DNA of 64,000 nt from the NCBI RefSeq assembly GCF_009720625.1, contig NZ_CP046266.1, forward strand, positions 4,507,501 through 4,571,500, read 5' to 3'. Below the pieces are notes generated by a model. That model was not told the DNA's origin. It searched no databases and was given only the letters and a program-made list of their open reading frames with translations. The position numbers and the translations under genes were made by a program. The DNA is from Metabacillus sediminilitoris. Its GTDB lineage: Bacteria > Bacillota > Bacilli > Bacillales > Bacillaceae. This document shows positions 18,924 to 27,787 of the stretch, in pieces. Each line of letters opens with the position of its first letter. The stretch's first letter is position 1.

Positions 18924-20123
18924 TTAGATGATACGAGTTGTCACGATACCTTCGATTTCTTTAATTTTCTCCTCTAATTCAGGAATAATATCCGCATTTA
19001 CCTCATTGTCAATGTCAATTAGCGTATACGCGTATTCCCCGCGGCTTCTGTTAACCATGTCTGCGATATTTAAATGGTAACTAGAGAAAGCCAATGTAAT
19101 TTGACCAACCATGTTCGGTACGTTTTTATGGAAAGCTGCTACACGACGCTTTCCTGTATAAGGAATTGAAGCATTTGGGAAATTCACTGAGTTTTTGATA
19201 TTTCCTGTTTCTAGAAATTCTTTCACTTGACGTGCTGCCATAATAGCACAGTTTTCCTCTGATTCTTTTGTAGAAGCACCAAGATGTGGAATCGGAACTG
19301 CATTTTTCATTTTCAATACATTAGCATTCGGGAAGTCTGTAATATATTTACCAACTTTTCCACTTTCAAGTGCTGCTTCCATATCTGTTTCATTTACAAG
19401 CTCACCACGTGAGAAATTCAAAATATGAACTCCCGGCTTCATGATGGCAAATGTTTCATTGTTAAACATTCCTTTTGTGTCATTCGTTAAAGGAACGTGC
19501 ACAGTAATATAATCTGAGTTAGCAAACAATTGCTCAAGCGTCATTGCACGTTGTACATTTCTAGATAAATTCCAAGCTGTATCAACAGAGATAAACGGAT
19601 CAAATCCAATAACATCCATGTCTAAATCAAGTGCATCATTCGCAACAAGGGCACCAATTGCACCTAAACCAATGACACCTAAAGTTTTCCCCTTGATTTC
19701 TTTCCCAACAAATTGTTTTTTCCCTGCTTCAACAAGCTTAGGAATTTGATCGCCTTCACCATCTAATGTCTTTGTCCATTCTACACCGGCAAAAAGGTTA
19801 CGAGAAGAAGCCATTAATGAAGTTAGAACCATTTCTTTTACAGCATTAGCGTTCGCACCAGGTGTATTAAAAACAACAATTCCTTGTTCTGTACATTTAT
19901 CGACCGGAATATTATTAACACCTGCTCCAGCACGTGCAATAGCTTTTAAATTATTGTTTAATTCCATGTTATGCATGTTAAAGCTGCGAAGAACGATGGC
20001 ATCTGGGTTTTCACTGTCATTATCAATTGTAAAACGCTCTGTATTAAATACATTTAGCCCGCTTTCTGCAATATTATTTAACGTTTTAATAGTTTTAACT
20101 TTATCTAAAGTGATTGTAGTCAT
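18924..20123 (-). CDS. serA: D-3-phosphoglycerate dehydrogenase
   Basis: SerA catalyses the first step of serine synthesis (3-phosphoglycerate to 3-phosphohydroxypyruvate, NAD+). The 399-residue protein has the Rossmann motif GVIGLGAIG (about 147), the catalytic Arg in NFSRGELV and His in PHLGAST, and a C-terminal ACT domain (about 325-399). It is the short form; the long Bacillus SerA has an additional substrate-binding domain. No serC is adjacent. It is preceded by a ZTP riboswitch, so serine synthesis seems tied to one-carbon shortage. Confidence 0.93.
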   Translation of the reverse strand: MTTITLDKVKTIKTLNNIAESGLNVFNTERFTIDNDSENPDAIVLRSFNMHNMELNNNLKAIARAGAGVNNIPVDKCTEQGIVVFNTPGANANAVKEMVLTSLMASSRNLFAGVEWTKTLDGEGDQIPKLVEAGKKQFVGKEIKGKTLGVIGLGAIGALVANDALDLDMDVIGFDPFISVDTAWNLSRNVQRAMTLEQLFANSDYITVHVPLTNDTKGMFNNETFAIMKPGVHILNFSRGELVNETDMEAALESGKVGKYITDFPNANVLKMKNAVPIPHLGASTKESEENCAIMAARQVKEFLETGNIKNSVNFPNASIPYTGKRRVAAFHKNVPNMVGQITLAFSSYHLNIADMVNRSRGEYAYTLIDIDNEVNADIIPELEEKIKEIEGIVTTRII

Positions 20124-20266
20124 AATGGATTCTCCTCTTTATATAGTGATAGTTTATTTTAAGCAAGTGTCCTTACCAATAATCAAAAATAATGATATCT
20201 GTATTTTCTAAAATATCGGAATATAACAGTAGTATTTACTTTAATATCCTCTCCTTATATACAGAA

Positions 20267-20296
20267 AGAGGTAAGGGAAATACTTCCCTTACCTCT
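20267..20296 (-). terminator. Riboswitch-controlled terminator before serA
   Basis: A 13-bp perfect stem (AGAGGTAAGGGAA / TTCCCTTACCTCT), 4-nt loop, follows the ZTP aptamer on the minus strand, about 140 nt before serA. Its 5' arm begins at the end of the CGCCTGGGCA aptamer block, so aptamer folding can compete with it. Confidence 0.8.
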
Positions 20297-20366
20297 GCCC
20301 AGGCGAACGGCTACGACACTATATGCTCCCTCGCGGTTATCCGCGTTTCGCCAGTTACATATAGCC
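20297..20366 (-). ncRNA. ZTP (pfl) riboswitch
   Basis: On the minus strand the aptamer shows P1 CTATATG/CATATAG, the conserved ACTGGCGAAA, the hairpin CGCGG-ATAA-CCGCG, AGGGAGC, and the closing hallmark CGCCTGGGCA that pairs as a pseudoknot with GGCG. This is the ZTP riboswitch layout. ZTP/AICAR accumulate when 10-formyl-THF is low; ligand binding should prevent the following terminator and turn serA on. Confidence 0.9.
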
Positions 20367-20380
20367 TTTTCATTTCTTTC

Positions 20381-20409
20381 ATTTTATCAAATTCTTCTGA
20401 AACCTTCAA
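20381..20409 (-). promoter_or_regulatory. serA promoter
   Basis: TTGAAG, a 17-nt spacer, and TAAAAT on the minus strand. It starts transcription just ahead of the ZTP aptamer. Confidence 0.7.
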
Positions 20410-20670
20410 CATCTATTTTAAGTTTTGATACAGGAAAATCAATTTTATATTTATTGATAATTTTATTAGCTTATCACTCATAATCTTGATTAAAAATACT
20501 ACAAATTAAAAATGTACATTGATTTTATATGATTTTTTTAAAAAACGTAGTCTGTAACCACATGAATAGTAAAATCAGGAATTGTTCTAAAATTAGGCTA
20601 TTAAAAATTAACGTTTGAAAGATAGATGTTTGAGGAATGGAACAATTATGATCAATAGGAGGTATTTTGA

Positions 20671-21825
20671 ATGAATAATGTAGAAACGTACCTTGAAAGC
20701 AGACTACCAGAAATGAAGAGCTTATTAGAACAATTAGTGAACATTGATAGCGGTTCTTTTCATAAAGAAGGAGTAGATAAAGTTGGTACACTGATTCGAA
20801 AACAGTTTGAAGACCTTGGCATGAATGTAAAGGTTCATCGGGAATCCAAATATGGAAACCATCTTGAAATCATGCACGATCATGACAGTCAACCGAAAAT
20901 AATCATTATTGCCCATATGGATACCGTTTTTCCAGCAGGCGAGGTTAAAAAAAGACCTTATAAAGTCATTGGCAATAAGGCATATGGACCAGGTGTGAGT
21001 GATGAAAAAGCAAGCCATGTTGCCGTTCTCTTTGCATTAAAAGCTTTAAAAGCAAGCGGTTCGGATGCTTATAAAAATGTTCATATTATTTTTAATAGTG
21101 ATGAAGAAATTGGTTCCCCTACCTCAAAAGCCATTATAAAAGAAGCAGCTAAGCAAAAGGACTATTCACTTGTTGTTGAATCTGGACGACCAAATGATGG
21201 CATTGTTACGGAAAGAAAAGGAGTTGGATGTTTTGTTTTCGAAGTAAAAGGTAAAAGTGCCCATGCAGGTGTTGAACCGGAGAGCGGCAGGAGTGCTATA
21301 GAGGAACTTGCCCATAAGATTATTAAACTCCAAAAATTAAACGATTACGAGACAGGATTATCTGTTAATGTCGGCTTAATTGAGGGTGGGATTTCAACCA
21401 ATACAATTCCTTCCAATGCTACGGCTCATGTGGATGTAAGGGTAAAAAATATGAAACAAGCAGAAGAAATAACAAGTAAAATAAACGAAATTGCTCATGA
21501 AGAATATGTTTCAGGAACAGAAACAAAGCTTAGCGGAAAAATCGATAGACCCCCAATGGAGAAGGTTGAAGGTACAGAAGAGCTACTTCACATTATTCGA
21601 TCTGTAGGGGAAGAATTGGGGATGTCGATTCGTGAAGTGAGTTCAGGAGGTGGTTCGGATGCATCCTATACTTCAACAGAAGGAATTCCAACTGTCGATG
21701 GAATGGGACCGCTTGGTGAGTTTTCTCATAGTGAAACAAATGAGTACGTAGATTTAAGCTCTCTTTCTAAACGAACAGCTTTACTTGCTTTAACAATTGA
21801 ACGCTTAAGCCGCGCAAAACAATAA
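20671..21825 (+). CDS. M20-family metallopeptidase (carboxypeptidase G2-like)
   Basis: The 384-residue M20 peptidase has the metal-binding blocks AHMDTV (about 92), GPGVSDEKA (about 110), SDEEIGS (about 146), and the C-terminal GGGSDASY and HSETNEY. The dimerisation domain contains GKSAHAG. The family removes C-terminal or N-acyl amino acids (for example Glu) with two zinc ions. The substrate is unknown; it is probably cytosolic. The RBS is AGGAGG. It stands alone. Confidence 0.88.
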   Translation: MNNVETYLESRLPEMKSLLEQLVNIDSGSFHKEGVDKVGTLIRKQFEDLGMNVKVHRESKYGNHLEIMHDHDSQPKIIIIAHMDTVFPAGEVKKRPYKVIGNKAYGPGVSDEKASHVAVLFALKALKASGSDAYKNVHIIFNSDEEIGSPTSKAIIKEAAKQKDYSLVVESGRPNDGIVTERKGVGCFVFEVKGKSAHAGVEPESGRSAIEELAHKIIKLQKLNDYETGLSVNVGLIEGGISTNTIPSNATAHVDVRVKNMKQAEEITSKINEIAHEEYVSGTETKLSGKIDRPPMEKVEGTEELLHIIRSVGEELGMSIREVSSGGGSDASYTSTEGIPTVDGMGPLGEFSHSETNEYVDLSSLSKRTALLALTIERLSRAKQ

Positions 21826-21850
21826 GTAACTAAATAGAGAATAAAGCTAC

Positions 21851-22045
21851 TTTCTAAAAGGCTGTTTTTGCAAACTTTGTACTATTTACCAAGTCGGGCG
21901 GTGTGCCTCCTCGGCGTAAACGCCTGCATGAGTCTCACCTGTCCCGCTGCTCTATGCAGGAGTCTCGCAATCTGCTCCAATCAACTTTATATAGTTTTCA
22001 TTTTAAAAGCAACAATCTCTTTGAAAAGAGCCTTCTAAAAACATG
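21851..22045. repeat. Dispersed repeat element, copy A
   Basis: It begins GCTGTTTTTGCAAACTTTGT and shares about 45 nt with 40501-40545. It then has the GC-rich core CCTCCTCGG...GTCTCACCTGTCCCGCTGC...AGGAGTCTCGC that is typical of a dispersed Bacillaceae repeat. The outer ends are imperfect inverted repeats (TTTCTAAAAGGCT... / ...AGCCTTCTAAAAA). There is no transposase. It looks like a degenerate non-coding element with an internal deletion relative to copy B. Confidence 0.75.
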
Positions 22046-22324
22046 TAAAATTACCCTATTATCCTTTTAGAGAGGGGGTATTTGTTATGTGTAATCGTCT
22101 TTAACCCACTTACACCATAATGAATTTTGCTCTTTCATACATTCCCGTCATTTTAAAATATTACAATAATGATAAACATCTTTGTAACCTATGAGTAAAA
22201 ATGGATAGAAATTAACCTAATTTTATGATAAATATTAATTTTACAACATTGGATAATGACGTTGTTTCATGATAAACACTAGTATAATATAATCTTTATT
22301 CCTAAAAAAATCTCAAATTAGTTT

Positions 22325-22398
22325 CCTTGTATAATATCAGTTTACAATGGTCTGATAGTTTCTACCTGGCAGCCGCTTTTAAATGCCGGACTACAAGG
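22325..22398 (+). ncRNA. Guanine riboswitch aptamer (purine, C74 type)
   Basis: P1 CCTTGTA/TACAAGG, P2 TATCAG/CTGATA, the conserved J2/3 GTTTCTACC, P3 CTGGCA/TGCCGG, then ACTAC. The pyrimidine in the specificity position is C (22391), which marks guanine/hypoxanthine rather than adenine. It lies 157 nt before the nupG start. Confidence 0.93.
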
Positions 22399-22462
22399 AA
22401 GTGTGAAAAAAATAGAAAAAGCTTATGGGATCGTAAACTTTGATCATTCCCTTTCATACATG

Positions 22463-22525
22463 CTCTTATTTTTTCATACTTTCTGTCTTGCTGCTGAAGG
22501 TGTGAAGAAATAAGAGTTTTTATTT
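22463..22525 (+). terminator. Guanine-controlled terminator with antiterminator alternative
   Basis: CTCTTATTTTTTCATACTTT (22463-22482) pairs with AAGGTGTGAAGAAATAAGAG (22497-22516), followed by TTTTTATTT. The same left arm is also complementary to 22395-22416, which includes the 3' arm of aptamer P1. Guanine binding that locks P1 would free the left arm for termination. Confidence 0.8.
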
Positions 22526-22554
22526 GGGTAAAATTTCATCTGGAGTTGTTATAC

Positions 22555-23748
22555 ATGTTCTTTTTATTAAATATCCTCGGAATATTGGTTGTCACCGGTC
22601 TCGTCTACCTTTGCTCGCCTGCAAAACGAATCGTTAAGTGGCGGTCAATCCTTAGTTTATTCATTGTTGAATTGCTCATTACATGGTTTATGCTAACAAC
22701 TACAGTAGGAGCATGGACAATTGATAAGATTGCTTCCTTCTTTACTTGGTTGGTAGCATGCGCTAATTCTGGAATCTCGTTTGTTTTTCCTTCAGTAATG
22801 GCTAACGAAACGGTTGATTTCTTCTTTAGCGCCTTAATGCCAATTATTTTCATTGTTACTTTCTTCGATATATTGACTTATTTCGGTATCATGACTTGGA
22901 TCATTAATAAAGTCGGCTGGGTGATTTCGAAAATTTCTGGATTACCTAAGTTAGAGAGCTTTTTCTCAATTCAAATGATGTTTCTTGGAAACACCGAAGC
23001 TCTTGCCGTTATCCGTCAACAACTTGTTGTTCTTAAGAACAACCGCTTATTGACATTTGGAATTATGAGCATGAGCAGTATTAGCGGTTCGATTATTGGG
23101 GCATATTTGACGATGGTTCCTGCCGAGTATGTTTTTGCTGCTATCCCGTTAAATTGCTTAAACGCACTATTGATTGCAAGTATTTTACATCCTGTAGAAG
23201 TTAGCAAAGACGAAGACATTGTATATGTTCCTCCAAAAGAAGAGCGTAAAGATTTCTTTTCTACGATCTCAAACAGTATGCTTGTCGGCATGAACATGGT
23301 AATCGTTATCTTAGCGATGGTCATCGGATATGTTGCTTTAACAAGTGCCCTGAACGGTATTCTTGGTTTCTTAGTCAATGGATTGACAATTGAAAAGATT
23401 TTTGGTGTCATTTTTAGCCCATTTGCTTTCTTGCTTGGTTTAGGTGGTCAAGATGCCATGTATGTTGCTTCATTAATGGGAATTAAAATCTCAACAAATG
23501 AATTTGTGGCGATGATGGACTTAAAGAACCATTTAAATGAATTGGACCCGCACACAGTTGCGGTAGCTGTAACGTTCTTGACCTCATTCGCGAACTTTAG
23601 TACTGTTGGCATGATTTATGGAACTTATAACTCTATTTTCGGTGAAAAAGGTTCCGAGGTAATCGGTAAAAATGTTTGGAAGCTATTAGTTAGCGGAATG
23701 GCTGTTTCCCTATTAAGCGCTATGATCGTTGGATTATTTGTTTGGTAA
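22555..23748 (+). CDS. nupG: Purine nucleoside transporter (CNT family)
   Basis: The protein (397 residues from ATG 22555; GGAG lies 9 nt upstream, whereas TTG 22546 abuts it) is a concentrative nucleoside transporter. It has about ten helices and the CNT blocks GNTEALAVIR and SFANFSTVGMIYGT. B. subtilis NupG imports guanosine and inosine and is likewise governed by a guanine riboswitch, so I use that symbol. Confidence 0.88.
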   Translation: MFFLLNILGILVVTGLVYLCSPAKRIVKWRSILSLFIVELLITWFMLTTTVGAWTIDKIASFFTWLVACANSGISFVFPSVMANETVDFFFSALMPIIFIVTFFDILTYFGIMTWIINKVGWVISKISGLPKLESFFSIQMMFLGNTEALAVIRQQLVVLKNNRLLTFGIMSMSSISGSIIGAYLTMVPAEYVFAAIPLNCLNALLIASILHPVEVSKDEDIVYVPPKEERKDFFSTISNSMLVGMNMVIVILAMVIGYVALTSALNGILGFLVNGLTIEKIFGVIFSPFAFLLGLGGQDAMYVASLMGIKISTNEFVAMMDLKNHLNELDPHTVAVAVTFLTSFANFSTVGMIYGTYNSIFGEKGSEVIGKNVWKLLVSGMAVSLLSAMIVGLFVW

Positions 23749-24009
23749 AAATAAATGAGATGTAATAGCTGAACTGATCATTTAAATATTCTTTACACAT
23801 GAAACAATATCTCTTTTTACCTAAGAAAATAATAAAAAATAATCAATATTATCCATTTGCTTTACAATGCGCTATCTGTTATGCTAAATAAGAATTATTT
23901 TTGTTCGGTCTGTAAGGAAAGAATAAGTATACTAACTTTTCACCTTTGATTTCTAATTGAGCAACTATAGTAATAAATTGTGGGAATATCCACACAGGAG
24001 GAAACAAAC

Positions 24010-24210
24010 ATGCAACAAGGTACAGTAAAATGGTTTAACGCTGATAAAGGTTTCGGTTTCATTGAAGTTGAAGGTGGAGATGATGTATTCGTACATTTCT
24101 CAGCTATCCAAGGCGAAGGATACAAATCTTTAGAAGAAGGCCAAAAAGTAACGTTTGAAGTTGAACAAGGTCAACGTGGACCTCAAGCAACTAACGTAAA
24201 CAAAGCATAA
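24010..24210 (+). CDS. Cold-shock protein (CspA/CspD family)
   Basis: A 66-residue single cold-shock domain with RNP1 KGFGFIE and RNP2 VFVHFSAI. It binds single-stranded RNA/DNA and melts mRNA structure. The start ATG 24010 follows CAGGAGG; an upstream in-frame extension is not needed. A long 5' untranslated region (about 100 nt or more) is typical of cold-shock mRNAs. It is closest to the CspD/CspB type of Bacillus. Confidence 0.95.
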   Translation: MQQGTVKWFNADKGFGFIEVEGGDDVFVHFSAIQGEGYKSLEEGQKVTFEVEQGQRGPQATNVNKA

Positions 24211-24216
24211 TTGATC

Positions 24217-24249
24217 AAAGGACTCTATTATAGAGTCCTTTTTATTTTT
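24217..24249 (+). terminator. csp terminator
   Basis: An 11-bp stem AAAGGACTCTA / TAGAGTCCTTT with a 3-nt loop and T-run. Confidence 0.9.
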
Positions 24250-24388
24250 TATAATGAAAACTACACCCCACTCTATTATGAATGGGGTAAATTTTGTTTA
24301 TTTGTAACATATGCTTATGTCTTCTACAGGCTGTGATATTCAATAATAAAAACACTTTTATGTTTTGTTATCCTTTCTTTATCATCCA

Positions 24389-24838
24389 TCATTTCTCTCC
24401 ATATGTTGTCTCAAGTATCTCTTTAATTTTACGTAAGTCTTTCTTATTTGCCCTTGTCATCATTGTCGACATGAAGGGAGCAAACAGCGCTGAAAAACCT
24501 GAGGGATTCCCTTTATTTCGTAAAGTCATTCGTGTTAAATTGTCCTCAATCACTTCCCATGTATAGGTAGTTTCCATTGGAAATGGCCCATCGGCTGTTC
24601 TCATGACAAGTTTTTGCCCTTTTATAAATTCGACAATTTCATATACATACGCAAGTTCTCGCCCTAAGAATTTTGCCTTAAAAGCAATACGTGAACCAAT
24701 TGATAGCGGTTTTGGTGTTTGCCATTCAGCTGAATGAATATTAACATACCACTTAGGTGCATTGTCAGGATTTGCTGCGTATTCTGACACTTTGTCAAGT
24801 GAGCATCGAATATTTGTTTCTGTCATAACGTCTACCAT
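24389..24838 (-). CDS. SRPBCC-superfamily protein
   Basis: The 149-residue START/SRPBCC (polyketide cyclase/CoxG-like) protein has an N-terminal strand-helix with VSEYAANPDNAPKW and the pattern SIGSRIAFKAKFLGREL...TTYTWEV. The fold binds hydrophobic ligands; no catalytic residues can be assigned. The RBS is GGAGG. It is monocistronic; a small hairpin (CCCCA...TGGGG) at 24272-24293 may terminate it. Confidence 0.8.
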   Translation of the reverse strand: MVDVMTETNIRCSLDKVSEYAANPDNAPKWYVNIHSAEWQTPKPLSIGSRIAFKAKFLGRELAYVYEIVEFIKGQKLVMRTADGPFPMETTYTWEVIEDNLTRMTLRNKGNPSGFSALFAPFMSTMMTRANKKDLRKIKEILETTYGEK

Positions 24839-25080
24839 CTACTACCTCCAGCTGATTTTTATTAATAAAATGCTAATTATATCTATTATAACCATATTTT
24901 TGAATGTTGTATTTAATTATGGGGAATGTATATAAATCAAGAATTTAACTACTATTTTTGATTTTATTCGTTTATTAATGTGCAAAAAATTTCCCGCTAA
25001 CACTTTTCACAAGCTTTTTATTGAGGGTATACACACAAATAAATCAAACGATGAATATCAAAAATAACCATTCAAATCCA

Positions 25081-25109
25081 TTGACAATTCCAATTATCCC
25101 GATTAATAT
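25081..25109 (+). promoter_or_regulatory. Promoter of the SAM-riboswitch transcript
   Basis: TTGACA (25081), a 17-nt spacer, and TAATAT (25104) place the transcript start about 10 nt before the S-box aptamer. Confidence 0.8.
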
Positions 25110-25126
25110 AGTATGAAATAATATCT

Positions 25127-25228
25127 CTTATCCAGAGAGGTGGAGGAACTGGTCCTAAGAAACCTCAGCAACCACAGTTTAATCCTGTACGGTGCTAATT
25201 CCAGAAGAGCTTAGCTTTTGAAGATAAG
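25127..25228 (+). ncRNA. SAM-I (S-box) riboswitch
   Basis: It shows CTTATC...GATAAG as P1, the S-box core AGAGAGGTGGAGG, ACTGG, AAACCTCAGCAACC, and GGTGCTAATTCC, in the canonical order. The 3' arm of P1 (25223-25228) lies one nucleotide before the AAGGAG site of the following ORF, and no terminator lies between. Control is therefore likely at translation. CTCTT within the 5' arm could alternatively pair with AAGGAG. Confidence 0.9.
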
Positions 25229-25242
25229 AAAGGAGAATGTTT

Positions 25243-25410
25243 ATGAGCATTCAAGAAGATAACGTATTAGTAAATGATTTTTTAGATTTATATCTTTATG
25301 CAGGAAAAATCGGAGATCCATTGTGGCAAGAAGAAATTATTGAAAATCTCAAGATTATTTATTATAAAAAAACAGAGCAAATTAGCTTTATTACAAGTCA
25401 AACTTCATAG
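25243..25410 (+). CDS. SAM-riboswitch-controlled 55-residue protein, unknown
   Basis: The ORF begins ATG 25243 with AAGGAG (25230-25235) 7 nt upstream and ends TAG 25408. The 55-residue product is acidic in its first half (MSIQEDNVLVNDFLDLYLYA) and then reads GKIGDPLWQEEIIENL, predicting two amphipathic helices with no signal peptide. A strong terminator follows 40 nt later, so promoter, S-box, ORF and terminator form one complete unit. I do not recognise the family. The riboswitch implies a role in methionine, cysteine or SAM metabolism. Confidence 0.75.
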   Translation: MSIQEDNVLVNDFLDLYLYAGKIGDPLWQEEIIENLKIIYYKKTEQISFITSQTS

Positions 25411-25449
25411 ACTATATAGCGGGATAATCGGCGTTTTCAGAGTAAAGAC

Positions 25450-25493
25450 ATACCCCTTTTTTCAAAAAAAATTTGAAAAAGGGGTATTTTTTT
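25450..25493 (+). terminator. Terminator of the S-box unit
   Basis: The stem ATACCCCTTTTTTCAAA / TTTGAAAAAGGGGTAT (one bulge) is followed by seven T. Confidence 0.9.
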
Positions 25494-25939
25494 ATTTATT
25501 AATCTATGAATCCTTTAAGCTTTTTCTTTCATTCCAACCATCATATTCATCATAGAGGACATCATTTCATTTCACACATCATTTATTCCATTTTCCATTC
25601 CCTCGCTTCAGTTTAATTTAGATAAAAAGATTAGAAAAGCTTGGCTTATACTATCATCCTTAGGTTATAAATTCTGATTGTAAAATAAAAAGGCGCATAA
25701 AAAGTTCATATTATGTCAGAACTCTTTAGCTCCTCCTGTAGACAAGTCAGCTATTCTCTTTATCCAAACCAATTGTATATCTACTAATAGTCTAATGTAC
25801 CTCTATTACTGAGTATTAGTAAACAATTCTTAAAAAATCACATACTGTTTAGAAAATATTTTTTCAAACATTGCAGTTATATCTTTTTAAGTACTCAGTT
25901 TAATAGATAGGAGTGTAAAAAGAATTGATAAGTACAAAT
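25494..25939. other. Gene-free stretch
   Basis: AT-rich intergenic DNA. On the minus strand near 25520-25600 a short frame (MENGINDV, stop, NEMMSSMMNMMVGMKEKA) is interrupted by a stop and may be a remnant of a small Met-rich gene; I do not annotate it. Nothing else is recognised. Confidence 0.5.
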
Positions 25940-25980
25940 GAAACAGAGGTGACCCAAATTGAGTCACCTCTGTTTCTTTT
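25940..25980. terminator. Strong hairpin downstream of cysI
   Basis: A 14-bp perfect stem GAAACAGAGGTGAC / GTCACCTCTGTTTC with a 9-nt loop. The T-run is on the plus side, with weaker T-richness on the minus side. It isolates the cysJI transcript. Confidence 0.8.
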
Positions 25981-26039
25981 TGAATTCTATTTACTTTTTA
26001 AAGAGACAAAAATGATTCTTATCTCAAAACATACTTCAA

Positions 26040-27758
26040 TTACTCGTGGAAATTCGTACCGTCTGTTGTTGCGTTAATGACTCCAGCACGGATAACAAAA
26101 TCACCGAAATGTTCGCCTGCTTCACGTTCTTTTGCATAGCGAGGCAGAAGGACTCCCAGCTCTTTTAAGATTTCGTCTTCCCCAATATTTTCGCGATACA
26201 TTTTACTTAGACGGCTGCCATCGAAAGCTGCTCCAAGATACATATTGTATTTTCCTGGTGCTTTTCCGATAAAGCCAATTTCACCAAGCGCGTGTCGCGC
26301 ACAACCATTTGGACATCCTGTCATACGGATTGTAATTTCTTCATTACGTAAGCCGTTTTCATCGATAATCTCATCAATTTTATCAATCAAAGTAGGTAAA
26401 TAGCGTTCTGCCTCTGCCATCGCTAATCCACATGTTGGCAGGGCAACACATGCCATTGAGCTGCGACGAAGTGCAGTATAATGATTGCCATCAGTTAAAC
26501 CGTATTGTTCGATAAGATCATTAATTTTTTTCTTTTGTTGTGTTGATATATTTGCAATGATTAGGTTTTGATTTGCTGTCAGACGGAAATCACCTGTATG
26601 AATTTTAGCAATTTCGCGCAAGCCTGTCATTAACTTATAATCATCATAATCAGTAACACGGCCACCTTCAACAAACAGCGTAAAATTCCATTTTCCTTTT
26701 ACGCCTTTTACCCATCCGTAACGATCTCCGTTGCTGTCAAAATGAAACTGCTTCGCTTCATCAAGTTTCCAGCCAAGACGGTTTTCAAGCTCTGTTACAA
26801 CTGTTTCAAGACCTAGACGATCAACTGTGTATTTAAAACGAGCATTTTTACGGACAGATCGATTTCCATAGTCGCGTTGTATCGTAATGATTTTTTCCGC
26901 AACGTCATAGATCTGCTCTGGCTTACAGAAGCCGATTACTTTGGCAAGCTGAGGATATGTCGCCTTATCACCATGAGACATCCCCATACCTCCACCGATT
27001 GCCACATTAAAACCAATTAGTTTGTTATCTTCAACAATCGCAATGAGTCCAAGATCTTGCGAATACACATCAATATCGTTTGATGGCGGTACCGCGATAC
27101 CAATCTTAAATTTACGTGGCAAATAAAGCGGGCCGTACATTGGTTCAACTTCTTCTACTTCAGGTGTGCTGGCAACTTTTTCTTCATCAAGCCAAATTTC
27201 ATGATAGGCTCTTGTACGTGGTAATAAATCATTACTTAGTTTTTTCGCCCATTCATATACTTCCAAATGAATATCAGATTGATAAGGGTTTGGATTACAC
27301 ATCACATTACGGTTTACATCACCACAAGCAGCAATTGTGTCCATAAGAGAAGCGTGGATGCCCTGAATCGTTTTCTTCATATTCCATTTTAAAATACCGT
27401 GCAGTTGGAATGTCATACGTGTTGTCAGTTTTAATGTACTGTTACCGTATTTTTGTGATAAATCATCCATAACCAGCCATTGATCTGGTGTTGCCACACC
27501 CCCTGGTAAACGAACACGTAACATGAACTGATACGCAGGTTCTAGCTTTTGCTTTTGACGCTCATTACGTAAGTCTCGGTCATCTTGTAAATAGCTGCCA
27601 TGGTGTTTCATTAAACGGTTGTCATCATCTGAAATACCTGCACTAATTTGGTCAAGCATGGATTCACGAAGTGTTCCACGCAAATAGTTACTTTCTTCTT
27701 TAATGCGCTCTACATCGCTTGGAGGGCCTTCTGGCGCTTTTAATATTTCATTCCCCAT
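26040..27758 (-). CDS. cysI: Sulfite reductase (NADPH) hemoprotein beta subunit
   Basis: CysI reduces sulfite to sulfide with six electrons from CysJ. The 572-residue protein has both duplicated sulfite-reductase halves and the cluster ligands CVALPTC (about 436) and TGCPNGCAR (about 479) that bind the siroheme-coupled [4Fe-4S]. It follows cysJ by 29 nt in the same operon. The RBS (AAAGGGG) is rather far (about 12 nt) from ATG 27758. Confidence 0.97.
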   Translation of the reverse strand: MGNEILKAPEGPPSDVERIKEESNYLRGTLRESMLDQISAGISDDDNRLMKHHGSYLQDDRDLRNERQKQKLEPAYQFMLRVRLPGGVATPDQWLVMDDLSQKYGNSTLKLTTRMTFQLHGILKWNMKKTIQGIHASLMDTIAACGDVNRNVMCNPNPYQSDIHLEVYEWAKKLSNDLLPRTRAYHEIWLDEEKVASTPEVEEVEPMYGPLYLPRKFKIGIAVPPSNDIDVYSQDLGLIAIVEDNKLIGFNVAIGGGMGMSHGDKATYPQLAKVIGFCKPEQIYDVAEKIITIQRDYGNRSVRKNARFKYTVDRLGLETVVTELENRLGWKLDEAKQFHFDSNGDRYGWVKGVKGKWNFTLFVEGGRVTDYDDYKLMTGLREIAKIHTGDFRLTANQNLIIANISTQQKKKINDLIEQYGLTDGNHYTALRRSSMACVALPTCGLAMAEAERYLPTLIDKIDEIIDENGLRNEEITIRMTGCPNGCARHALGEIGFIGKAPGKYNMYLGAAFDGSRLSKMYRENIGEDEILKELGVLLPRYAKEREAGEHFGDFVIRAGVINATTDGTNFHE

Positions 27759-27787
27759 GTTGAGAATAAACCCCTTTCAAGTTAAAA

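Noticed and set aside
25520..25600. Met-rich short frame with an internal stop on the minus strand
   Set aside because: Interrupted by TGA and too short to tell from chance in AT-rich DNA.
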